Assembly (NCBI GenBank): GCA_036365515.1 | Contig: CM070877.1 | Span: 62,892,475 to 62,956,474, forward strand | From: Torymus aiolomorphi | Lineage: Eukaryota; Arthropoda; Insecta; Hymenoptera; Torymidae | Reading direction: 5' to 3' | DNA: 64,000 bases | Part shown: positions 11,572-21,915 of the stretch, in pieces | Layout: every line of letters starts with the position of its first letter | Position numbering within the stretch: position 1 is the stretch's first letter | Notes under the pieces: model-generated | Told to the model about the DNA's origin: nothing | The model's input: only the letters and a program-made list of their open reading frames with translations | Database searches by the model: none | Translations under genes and position numbers: made by a program

Positions 11572-12079
11572 GTGTTGAATAACAAATTTTTCTAATATTT
11601 AAACACCTGGTAGTATTGGACATCAGCTTTCTGAAATCCATATTATCTACTACTACCATTAGCGTCAAGAATCAACCTGACAACCTACAACGTTTGGCCT
11701 AATAATACGTTGTATTAGAATACACCATGGAGACAACCTGCATTAGTAGAATAACGAGCACCATGGAGATCACTTCCGATTAGATAGACCAGGAGCACAT
11801 GTAGAATAGGAGGAGCCACGCCCACTGAGTGCTAAGCCAAAGAGTCTATGTTAATTTCATTGGTGTTGGTGTCCTACCAATACGTGTTTTCCTGGCAGCT
11901 TCCTTTTCACACCGCCTCTCTTTGGTCTATTGTAGTCCCTCCTTCTGTATGCGTGACGGAAGGGTAAGCACATATACATTACACATAGACATAATAAAAG
12001 TATAAAAGGAGGCAATAGATTTTTAAACTTACTGACAACGGAAAGTTCTTCCGAATAGTTAATATTGAGAAATTTTAAC

Positions 12080-12112
12080 CTGAAGAGGGACATAAAAAAT
12101 GTCCGAAACGTT
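12080..12112 (+). ncRNA. Hammerhead-ribozyme-like core, inverted unit 2
   Basis: Same boxes and stem as the other array copies. Only the A-rich loop of helix II differs in length. Confidence 0.5.
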
Positions 12113-12620
12113 GTGTTGAATAAAAAATTTTTCTAATATTTAAACACCTGGTAGTATTGGCCATCAGCTTCCTGAAATCCATATTATCTACTACTACCAT
12201 TAGCGTCAAGAATCAACCTAATAACCTACAACGTTTGGCCTAATAATACGTTGTATTAGAATACACCATGGAGACAACCTGCATTAGTGGAATAAAGAGC
12301 ACCATGGAGATCACTTCCGATTAGATAGACCAGGAGCACATGTGGAATAGGAGGAGCCACGCCCACTGAGTGCTAAGCCAGAGAGTCTATGTTAATTTCA
12401 TTGGTGTTGGTGTCCTACCAATACGTGTGTTCCTGGCAGTTTCGTTTTCACACGGCCTCTCTTTGGTCTATTGTAGCCCCTCCTTTTGTATGCGTGACGG
12501 AAGGGTAAGCACATATACATTACACATAGACATAATAAAAGTATAAAAGGAGGCAATAGATTTTTAAACTTACTGACAACGGAAAGTTCTTCCGAATAGT
12601 TAATATTGACAAATTTTAAC

Positions 12621-12654
12621 CTGAAGAGGGACATAAAAAAATGTCCGAAACGTT
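12621..12654 (+). ncRNA. Hammerhead-ribozyme-like core, inverted unit 3
   Basis: Boxes CTGAAGA and GAAAC and the GGACA/TGTCC stem are intact. The helix-II loop again varies while the stem does not. Confidence 0.5.
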
Positions 12655-12722
12655 GTGTTGAATAAAAAATTTTTCTAATATTTAAACACCTGGTAGTATT
12701 GGCCATCAGCTTCCTGAAATCC

Positions 12723-13484
12723 AAATTTAAATAAGACTAGAATGTTGGGCGCGCTACGCGCGCCTGCACTGCACTATTCTCTTGAGTCGACTACAATAAT
12801 TGTGTAATGTAAATCATAACATAAATGTATTTGTTAATGTATACTGTTAATTATTTTGTGAAGATGTTAATTCTGAACAACAAACTTCATTGTAACATAG
12901 AAATAGAGGCAAATAGATCTTGAATGCGGCCGATAGAGAAAAGTACGGCAAATAAAATTAGGAAAGAAGACAGTGGAGAGGGCTCTAGCACGGGTGCAGG
13001 GTGTACTATTTACAATGAATGTATTTTATTTCGTCAATGTCAATTCTTCCAATTTGAAATTAAACAAATTAGATAATTTTTTTTATTAAAAGATAACTAC
13101 TTGTGCAATGTTAGAATTTTGTCGGAAAAAATTTTTTTAGTTACTTTAAGATCCATATTTTTATATGATGCCGTTTCTTACATTATAACATGTGAACAAA
13201 CGATTGCAAACAAATTTTCATAAAGTGATCAATTCTCGCTCCCAAGCCGCCTAAATTCGATTACAATAATAGTTTAATTAATTACAAATTAATAATTAAT
13301 AATTGTTATTATTGTTAATTAATATTTTAATTGGCATTGAAATGATTTTAGTTTATTATTTATCACAATGTTTTTTGATGATGATTTATTTTATGAAGGT
13401 GTATATATTCCGATAAAATGCCTCAAATTTCGCAGCTTCGAAATGGGAAAGGGGCTGTGAAGTTCGGAAATAAGTGGAAATAAA
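12723..13484. other. Spacer with a motif shared by three sites in the window
   Basis: At about 12955-13030 lies GGAAAGAAGACAGTGGAGAG followed by GCTCTAGCACGGGTGCAG and GTGTACTATTTACA. Related sequence is found at about 38230-38285 and 48845-48905. The rest is AT-rich and shows no gene. Confidence 0.5.
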
Positions 13485-13486
13485 TA

Positions 13487-14291
13487 CCCTGTTGAAAATA
13501 TCCATGTGGATTTTACACTGATTTCCAGATGGAATCCATATGGAATCCATATGGAATCTATACGGATTCCATATGGATTCCATGTCGATTCCATGTGGAA
13601 ATCAGTCCCAAATCGTCCTGTGGACTTCCACATGGAATTCCATATAGATTTCCTTATGAATTTTTCTACAAACATTTGTAAAACAAAATCCGTATGGATT
13701 TCCATGTAGATTTCCATGGGGAAATCCAGGTAAAAACGACATGATCCATATAGATTTCCACATGGATTTCCATATGGTAATTTTAATGTTTATAAAAATG
13801 TTTATTTATAAAATTGTTATATTTTTTTTACTAGGATACATATTTTTGTCAACAAGTACTGTAGAATCTTTTCGAAGAATTACATAAGAGGAGATTATAG
13901 TTTATAATTTTTTATGCTTTACTGATATGGTAAAAAACGTATCCCTAGTAAAAAAATTTAAAAATTTTATAAATAAACATTTTTATAAACATTTAAATTA
14001 CCAGATGGAAATCCATATGGAAATCTACATGGATCATATCGTTTTTACCTGGATTTCTCCATGGAAAACTACATGGAAATCCATACGGATTTTGTTTTAC
14101 AAATGTTTGTAGAAAAATTCATATAGAAATCTATATGGAATTCCATGTGGAAATCCACAGGACGATTTGGGACTGATTTCCACATGGAATCCACGTGGAA
14201 TCCATATGGAATCCGTATAGATTCCATATGGATTCCATATGGATTCCATGTGGAAATCAATGTAAAATCCACATGGATATTTTCAACAGGG
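13487..14291. mobile_element. Foldback MITE with iterated ATGGAATCCATATGG words, TA-flanked
   Basis: Ends are CCCTGTTGAAAATATCC and its mirror GGATATTTTCAACAGGG, each flanked by TA (13485-13486 and 14292-14293), which fits the Tc1/mariner superfamily. The arms (about 13487-13850 and 13945-14291) mirror each other almost along their whole length. They are filled with variants of GGAATCCATATGG, so each arm also contains many short palindromes (CCATATGG). Reading frames across it are repeats of Met-Glu-Ser-Ile-Trp-type words and are not genes. Confidence 0.8.
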
Positions 14292-14329
14292 TATTAATTG
14301 GTTTTATGTATGTTTATTGCATAAAATAC

Positions 14330-14991
14330 AATAATTTATTTACCAATACAAGCTGCTGGCTTCTGGTAGATCGATGCGTTGTAATTTTACGTACAATTCT
14401 TTTTCTGTAATTGTTCTTTACGTTTAGAATTTACACTTGCTTTTATAAATTTACTATAAATAACTTATAAGGTCTGCTTAATAGATGAGTAACGCTTACG
14501 ATTACAATTTCAATAATTTATAAGATCTGCTTGCTAGATGAGTAAGGCTTACGATTTCAACTTCCTCGATGTCGTTGAGGTACACGGAGCTCGCCAGGTT
14601 TCTTGTACGCTGTGGCTGACTCGCGTGACACACATTACTTCTTTTACAATACAAAATAATTAGGTTAAAGATGGGCCCGGTGACGTATCGAATTCATCTT
14701 TTGACAACTTATGTATTACATGTTATCTGGGTCGTCGTACTTCCGAAATGCTGAGCATTGCAAAGTGTGGCCTTTCGACTGCCGCGGAGTTCGGTGGCTT
14801 GGATTCTAGCTCGACCGTATGTTAAAAACTGCATGCGTTGTCTTCCTGAGTGGGTGACTCTATACGTCACAAGGTCGCATAAGCAGAACGCTACGTAGTA
14901 TTAAGTTGCATTCTCGCTTGTATGTGTCAGGAAATATCTGATACTAATTATGCTTTTTCTTTAAAATGAGAATACGTCTCCGGACGTAACA
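14330..14991 (-). repeat. 3' LTR of the outer Gypsy element
   Basis: About 425 bp (14567-14991) match 37750-38174 closely and both end GGACGTAACA. To the right (14992 onward) follows CCTCCCCCCTTAG, which on the minus strand is a polypurine tract directly before an LTR start TGTTACG. The left part of this LTR diverges from the 5' LTR, so its far end is only approximate; the foldback MITE just outside may have disturbed it. Confidence 0.65.
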
Positions 14992-17900
14992 CCTCCCCCC
15001 TTAGACTATTGAATGTCGTAGAGATTCAACAAATGTATCAGAGATTTTCGTTACAGAATTTGATTTAATGATAAAAATAATAATACGATTTATAATAGTA
15101 ATAGTAATATTAGTAATAATAATTATAATAATAATAATAATAATACTCGTCAGTCTTGGATCGACATGAATTTCTCATAAATTATGGTTTAAACAATTAA
15201 TACTTTGATTTACAAAATCATGACCATTGGTTATTTTAAATTCATGGTTATCAAGTTTAAGTTTTCAACTGCCCCCTTTTAGTACTTTTGAGGTTGGCTG
15301 CTCGAATGTTGATTTGATCTATTAATTTTCCTTTCTGACCCCCCTATCTCGGTTCTTATGGGGAATTTGATGGCAGAATGTAAGTTCTTGATTGTAGCTT
15401 TCCCCTATCTGCTGGCACTGGCACTGGTGTTTTCAGGTTTAGTCATCATTTAACTGGATTGTATGAGGTCGGCGACTCACTCCGTCATGATTTCGCACAA
15501 CCGAAATGCTGCGTCGCATAAATTTGTATCGAAGTTAATTTTTAAAATAGAATCAAGGTATTTTAATGATTTTCACTAATGGTTTACACCTATTAGAATT
15601 TTAAGTATCTAAATTGTTAATTACTTTGGTGCGCATTCTTTAAATTGACAGTTGTATTTAGCGTATATTACTCTTGCTGGAACATAAAAATTGCTGTATT
15701 TGTATTTTGAAGAGTTCATTGACTTGGAGTGTCGCGAGGCCGTACAGTTAAAAGCGCATATTTGTCCAAATTCGCATATACGACATTTGTATGTCAGAAA
15801 ATTACTGGCGATAAATATGCATTGTTAATTTGATTTTAGAGATACGTCACAGACCTAACACCCCCCCCCCCCTAGAATGTTGAATATCGTAAAGACTCAA
15901 CAAGTATAATAATAGTTAGCAATCAGTAATTTTCTGCTACAATAATTTCAAATTACAATTATAAGATGGAAAGTTAACTATAAATACAACAACGTCTTTC
16001 ATGAAATGTTTTGAGAAATTCTTAAATAATTTCAATATGGTTCGTTTCAAATTGTGGTTCATTTCGTACAAGAATGTTTACAATTTCCCTGTGTTGAAAT
16101 TTTTTTCTCTATGCTAGTTGATACGTGGGTGTCAATAAATTTGCAATCACATAATTTTGTGGATCAAGAAATTACTGATGAGAATATGAATATCAAATAT
16201 AATTTAGGGATACGTCACGGCCGTAACACCTCCCCCTTTAGACTGTTGAATATCGTAGAGATTCAACAATTATAGGAATAGTTGAACCATCAGTAATTTC
16301 AATAATACTAACAATTCAAATAATAAAAACAATAATAAAAATTCATATCATTAAATCCATACTAAAAATTTATATATATAAACAATAACAAAAACAATAA
16401 TAAAAATTCAATAAATTTAAACAAAATTTCGTATCGTCTCTAAGTTTCTATAAAGTAAATCATTTATTTTTGTTCCTAACACTAGACTACACTTAACCTA
16501 CGGTTTTAATTTTATATAACAATTGATTAATAAAACGTTACGTAATAAATATAGCATACGTTATGCATTAAAATTTGTATAGAGATATATAATATCTTGT
16601 TTCAACATCGCATTTCGACAATTAAATTATTTTATTACGCTAATGTATAATAAATTTTGTTTGGCTGGTTTTACATAAATTAAAGTCATTGATTAACTGA
16701 GTTTAGAAATAATGTGTGTATTAAATAATTTTGTAATAAATAAAAGGTGAGGAGAAATATAGGGAATGATTCAAGTGATCATTCACTTCCGTGCCTGCTG
16801 AGATATTTGGCAAAAGATATATTATTTTTTCCTCTTTGTTTAAGTAGAATAACATTAAAGGGTTTTTGATATTATCATTATAAAAAAATATTTTTCAACC
16901 ATATACTGAGAAAAATTATAATTATTTCCAAAAGAAAAATTTAATTATATTAGTAAGTATTTTTGATAAAAAAGGAAGGTTAATAGGACGGAGTGATTTT
17001 TGTAAATTTTGACTTCTTATTGCTCTTATGCATCATTACTTTTCTTTGAAAATCTCAGCCGTTTTAAAAGTTCATTTTAAAACTCAAGATTTTTTCTGGC
17101 ATGAGTAGCATTCACATATTTGTATTAGAGAGTATGCAGTGCGTTGGAGTAGAAAATTGCTTTACTCAATACAGTGCCGAATAGTGTATCTTGTAGGACG
17201 ATCATGTCAGTATATGATGAAACTGATCACTTCCAATACATTATATTCGATTTAATCTTAGCAATGTGAGTACAGCTACCTAAATTCTTTCTTTCTTTTG
17301 TTCTTGAACTATTTATAAAATTTCTTTTATGAATGCGAACAATTTTTGTAGGCAAATACAATCTGATTTTACATAAAATTACAGCCAAATTGTTTTTATC
17401 TATGTTTGTTAGGGTTGCAAGGTTTAGGAATGGTTTTATTTCGTTTTCTTTTGGAAGTTCTATATTTTCTTATTCAAAGACAGATAGAATAATAAGTTAT
17501 TAAATTGATCCCTGAAATGTTTTCTACCTTGTGACTAAATAATTAATTAAATATTTCTATTATTTAATAACACATAATTTTTACAAATAAAATTTTTTTG
17601 CTTGTTTCATTAGCAACCAAAAACTGAGGTATTTTAATATGTAATCGTAATATTTTTGTTTGTTGTTGTTAAAAAAGAAAAGAACAATATATATATTTTT
17701 TTTAATTGTCAACGATGTTATTGTTAGTCGTAGCATTACTTCTAAAATCTTTCATGTATGAATCTTTTTGCTGTCTTCGTAAAAAATTTCTTAGAATTTC
17801 ATTATACAAACTTATATTATTCCGATCGCATTTTTATAAAATTATTAACTTTCTTAGAAAATATAGTTGCTTTTCACAAAATTTTGACAAGTTGATACGA

Positions 17901-18140
17901 ACAATTGTAGACAAATGGATAAGTGGTTATAATTTTAAATTGTATATTTGGTAAAATCTGGATCACCTTAGGGTTATATTCTAGTTGACCAAGGAGTAGG
18001 ATGGTTTTGCTTCAAATGGAAAAGTTCAGCTGCAATTATAATTCTCTATTGCTGTAGTAACTTGGAAAAATAAGAAGACATTATGATAGATGTTAATATT
18101 GAGAATGTTGTCCATATCCTAAAACAAAAATGTTATGTTA
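14992..18140 (-). other. Non-coding 3' region of the outer element with repeated LTR/PPT junctions
   Basis: Three junction motifs of the form GTAACA + C-rich tract + TTAGA + TTGAAT..ATTCAA hairpin occur at 14986, 15855 and 16223. From about 15775 to 18140 the sequence closely matches 25470-27785 in the inner element. It is AT-rich with no frame conserved in both copies; a plus-strand frame at 17706-17954 is broken in the other copy. No env gene is visible. Confidence 0.65.
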
Positions 18141-18147
18141 TTATTTG

Positions 18148-18630
18148 TTATAATATTGTCTTTGCTTGTTTTTCATAATTAGTTAAGATATTATTTTGTT
18201 TATTATAATAGCGTTGAAAATTCTTATTATGCTGATCCTTTTGAAATTTATTCATATTTGGTTCTTTAATAGGCCATGTTTTGTCTCCCTTTTTAAACTT
18301 TCTTCTGCGAATAAATTTATTGTAGTAACCATTAGATTTTAATTTTAATCTTGTATTTTTTACAAATTCTTTATAATGTTTTTTATTGTTAGATGTCCAT
18401 TTTAGATTTTTGACGTTTTTATTAAATGTTATTTTGGTTAAAACTAATTGCAATTGGTGTACTTTATTAGGATTTGTATTTAGATTGATTATTACGTTAT
18501 GATTTTGATTACCTAAAGTTTCTTTTAGTTGATTTTTATTCTCAAGCTGTTCTTGGTGTTCTTGATTATCAAATATTTTTAGATGATTTTTATTCTCTAA
18601 ATGTTTTTTAAGTTTTTGATTATCAAACAT
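18148..18630 (-). pseudogene. Integrase C-terminal remnant of the outer element
   Basis: The 160-codon frame is rich in Asn and Lys. Its C-terminal part (about residues 105-160) aligns by eye with the integrase end of the inner copy (27790-28000): FKKGDKTWPIKEPNMNKFQKD here against FKMGDKVWLIKEPKPGKLEKD-like sequence there. The catalytic core is absent. It is followed, as in the inner copy, by the conserved 3' non-coding region. The N-terminal half is low-complexity and may be unrelated. Confidence 0.6.
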
Positions 18631-18639
18631 ATCTGTTTG

Positions 18640-19625
18640 AGTAAGCCATAATTATATGTGCGTAAACATGCTGTGGGTGTTAAAATAAATTTAATTCACA
18701 CACAGAAGTAAATTGAAAGTAGAAATTATATTCACAAAGGTCACTTCTTAAATAAATTACAAATTTGGTTCATAAATACATTTCAACTAATAAATTCAAA
18801 ATCTGTTCAATAATTAACATAAATTACAAAGGGAGTTTAAATTACATTTATTTGAATAAGTTGTAGGTGAGTAGTGTGTCAGAAATTCCAAAATATGAGT
18901 GCTGTCAATAATGGAGTAGTAGTCTCTCACTAGAGACAACTAACCTGTAATATTTGAGTATGTCTTCGACTGTAATGAGATTGTCCGTTGAGAGTTCCCT
19001 GAGTTTTTCCTTAAATTCCCTCCTGGGCTCACGCACAATGAAGCTGTCAAAAATGAGGAATGGCAAACAATTGTAATTGAATTGCTGCCTTGAGTTTTGC
19101 TAATTCACACATGTTCACTGTTACACTTGCCGCCGGTGCCAACACGTGGTTGGCAACATAACCTCTAGTATGGTGAGAGTTTTTACCTTGCAATAGAGTC
19201 GATTTTACTAATCGTCGTTGCACCTTGAGTATTGCGTGAGTGAGGAGTGATGTAAGTTTTCAGTGAGAGATTGAGTAGAGCCTGTTTGAGTTGATCCAGT
19301 GTTGAGTTGAGCCAGTGAAAAACTTGAGAACAACCGATGAGATTTTGCAGGTGCGCAGCGGAGAGATGCTCCTCGTGGCACGGCTGATGAAAAAGAGAGC
19401 GAGGCCTTGATCCACTTCCTTCTTCTTGGTCTTGACGATTCACTTCGCGAATCAAACTAATTCCTCTCACATTTACATGTGAAAGCGCGAGAGAGATCGA
19501 AATAGCGCGAATATACCTTGTTAATCAGTGTAGCGTCTCGGCTGTTCCGCCGGGAGGCCGCGAGGTGCTGCCGCGCCGTGGCAGCGCCGTGAGTCGTGCC
19601 GAGCTGAGTGTAACCGCGGGAATTC
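18640..19625. mobile_element. Foreign ~1 kb block in the outer element, possibly a solo LTR
   Basis: The outer element's gag/pol-like reading breaks off at about 19625 and resumes at about 18630. The block between is less AT-rich at its right end, with GCCGCGAGG and GCTGCCGCGCCGTGGC-type words, and carries no domain. The 95-codon minus frame at 19183-19470 is not recognised. A ~1 kb non-coding insert with a TG-type edge (TGTTAAAATAAATTT near 18677) would fit a solo LTR of another family, but I found no clear target duplication. Confidence 0.35.
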
Positions 19626-19751
19626 AAATTATTGAATTCCCAAACAATATCTTTTGGTTGATTTTCATTTTCGAAACTACTTTATTATTATTTAATAAGT
19701 TCTTTAGATTTTTTGTATCATTTAATAAAGACTCTTCTGAATGTATTGATC

Positions 19752-20522
19752 CTATATTCTCTTTAACGAATTTTCAAGCGAGTTCTGTTGGAATTTAGTT
19801 TCCATTTGATCATCTTCGGATTCAAATGGTTCAGCTAAAGCAAAAGTTATGTCTAAAATGACTTTAAGATCATCATAAAAAGTTACTCTTTCCAACGAAT
19901 TATTATCTTCTTTATTATTTTCATTCGAAATTTCATTTTTTTTGTTATTTATATCAGATTCATTAAAATCAATTACATTAATTTCATCACAATCCTCATG
20001 AATTTTTATATTAGATTCGTTGAAATTCATTTCTTCATTAGTCTCATAATTTTTTACAGTAGATTCAATAGAATCAATTAAATTTGTTTCCATAATTTCT
20101 TCAATTTCATGATTATTTTGGAAAATTTCGTTAAAGTCTATAAAATTAATTTCATTAGTATTTCCATGATTTTTTATAATCATATCATTATCTTTTGGTT
20201 CATCGGTGATTTCATGTATTTTTATAAAAGGTACGATAATTGAATTGATTTCTTTATCATCATTAATTATTGTAGATTCCTCTATGATATTAGTTTCCTG
20301 TTTATTTTTATTTACTTTATTTTCTGTAATTAGTTCATTACTATTATACCTTTCAGTATTCGTTGCATTAACTTTGTTTTTCTGAATTTTTGATTCGTTA
20401 ATTGTTTCTTTTGTAACATTATGGTATGATTCATCAGTATTAATACATGGATATTGTTTGATTTCCTCACATTCTTCAGTAGTATGATCTGGATTTTTAC
20501 AAAGATCACAATGATTTCCCAT
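19752..20522 (-). pseudogene. Gag C-terminal knuckle plus acidic linker, outer element
   Basis: The frame opens with a CCHC knuckle (CDLCKNPDHTTEEC), which matches the last knuckle of the inner Gag (CKICKNTNHTTEEC). It continues into a long Asn/Glu/Asp/Ile-rich region that contains VTFYDDLKVILD. The corresponding place in the inner copy's linker reads ITLYDDVMKILN. So in this copy the gag end and the linker are in one frame, with the protease between them deleted. The role of the acidic linker is unknown. Confidence 0.7.
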
Positions 20523-20531
20523 TGCATTATA

Positions 20532-20930
20532 TTACATTATAAGATTTTTAAGTTTTCTGCAGTTGTCGATGTCATGCCCGATTCTTTTGAAATATTCACA
20601 TTGAATTCTTTTTCTATTTACTGTATTGGGTTGTTGATTATTAAAAATCATATTTCTTGGTTTGTAATTTTGTTGTTTGATGTTATTGAATCTGTTTGTA
20701 TTCCTTGAATTGATTTGTGTGTGGTACGTGTATTTGTTTTCTAAACTTCTATAATTTGGATTAATATTCGTGTAATTTGTATTCATTTTTAAACTTGTAT
20801 TTCGATCTGGGCAATATGCTGCAGTATGTGCGACCGCCTCGCAAATTTGGCAAATTATTCTATTTCTTAAAATCGCACGCTTGCAATCTGATGCATCGTG
20901 GTCTTCTTCCTTACATAACGCGCACCACAT
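20532..20930 (-). pseudogene. Gag zinc-knuckle segment, outer element
   Basis: Contains knuckles CALCKEEDHDASDC and CQICEAVAHTAAYC, then an Asn/Arg-rich spacer, then CEYFKRIGHDIDNC in which the second cysteine is replaced by Phe. Order and spacing parallel knuckles 8-10 of the inner Gag. It is separated from the preceding segment by a stop and frame change at about 20940. Confidence 0.75.
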
Positions 20931-20951
20931 TATTTTTTCGTTTATAGGGCA

Positions 20952-21380
20952 CTATTTCATCCAGTGCCCGAGTTTATTGCATTTCATGCATACTGCTGAC
21001 AAGCAGTCTTTAGTTGAGTGACCCGTGCTTCCGCAATAATCACAATCAAGTTCATATTTCTTTACAACAGGGCATTGAGTAGCTGTATGTCCTATGATTT
21101 GACAGTATTGGCAATAAACTTCATTTGTTTGGTTAAATGTACACTTATCTACAGAATGTCCTCTATGATTACAGCGTTTATAGAAAAGTTCTATTTTATT
21201 TTTAGCATTCTTGCAAAAATATGATATATGATCTTTACTTTTACAAAAAACACAAACTGCATTAGAGCAAAACAATGCTTCGTGATATTGATCTCGGCAA
21301 ATTTGACAATGAAATACTTTAGTATAATAATGGTTTTGTTGTTTAAAATTATAAAATATATTAGCTTGATTATTCATCAT
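20952..21380 (-). pseudogene. Gag zinc-knuckle segment, outer element
   Basis: Intact knuckles are CQICRDQYHEALFC, CVFCKSKDHISYFC, CQYCQIIGHTATQC and CDYCGSTGHSTKDC. One has lost its first cysteine (YKRCNHRGHSVDKC) and the last is cut before its final cysteine (CMKCNKLGHWMK). They parallel the first knuckles of the inner Gag. The capsid-like region expected upstream is missing: the likely gag start at 21884 runs into a stop after about 28 codons. Confidence 0.75.
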
Positions 21381-21915
21381 CGCTTTTTCATTTTATTAAA
21401 TGTTCGTAATTATTACTGTAGTTTATTTTTGAATTTATCTTTTATTTTGTTTATTATTGTCTTTCTTTCATTTTCTCGTTTGAGTGTTGTTCATTTTCTT
21501 ATTTTATTATATTTCCTTTTGCAATGTAATATTTTATTGTAATTCTATTTTTGTATGATTCTTCATTATAATATTCTTACTTTTATTGTAATACTTTTCG
21601 TTTGTTTAGTTAATTTTTTATTATTATTTTGATTTCCTTATTTTGATTAAAAATGACTTGATTATTTTATACACTGATTCGTTTCTTATGTTTTATTCTT
21701 TATTCTTTTTATTTATGTATCAGTATGGTTAGTAATCTAGCCTTAAAACTCTTAGTTTCTTTTCGAAAGCGTTTGCTTATTATTATCGTTTACTAGTTTT
21801 TTAAAATTTTGGATCGCTTTGGGTCTTTTGTCTGGTTATAATCCCTTTGTTTCCCTTATTTTCAGTACCTTCCTTAGTTGACATGACATATTACTCTTTT
21901 GTTTATGATATCTAT
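21381..21915 (-). pseudogene. Gag N-terminus and deleted capsid region, outer element
   Basis: An ATG at 21884 is followed by codons closely similar to those after the inner copy's ATG at 35359 (both share ENKGN.GIITR). The frame then stops. No capsid-like sequence follows up to 21380. Confidence 0.55.

Larger units (their letters stand above)
9928..12722. repeat. Head-to-head array of ~540 bp units carrying ribozyme-like cores
   Basis: Units starting GATTCTTGACGCTAATGG run rightward at about 9930, 10473 and 10957 (the second has an internal deletion, the third stops at about 11080). Three inverted units follow, starting at about 11082, 11622 and 12164, and the last ends at 12722. Spacing is 540-543 bp for full units. 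Each full unit holds an ACGTTTCGG...CTTCAG hammerhead-like segment and a shared tail rich in CCATGG and CACGTG-like words. An open frame of up to 117 codons recurs in the units but reads antisense through the ribozyme core; I do not call it a gene. The organisation resembles tandem pseudo-LTRs of Penelope-like elements or a retrozyme-type non-autonomous repeat. No reverse transcriptase of that class is in the window. Confidence 0.8.

Noticed and set aside
9938..12724. Repeated open frames of 78-117 codons in the ~540 bp units
   Set aside because: They run antisense through the ribozyme-like core and track repeat copies; codon composition shows no domain and some copies are disrupted.
13386..14410. 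Met/Trp/Ile-rich frames
   Set aside because: Translations of the iterated ATGGAATCCATATGG words in the foldback MITE.
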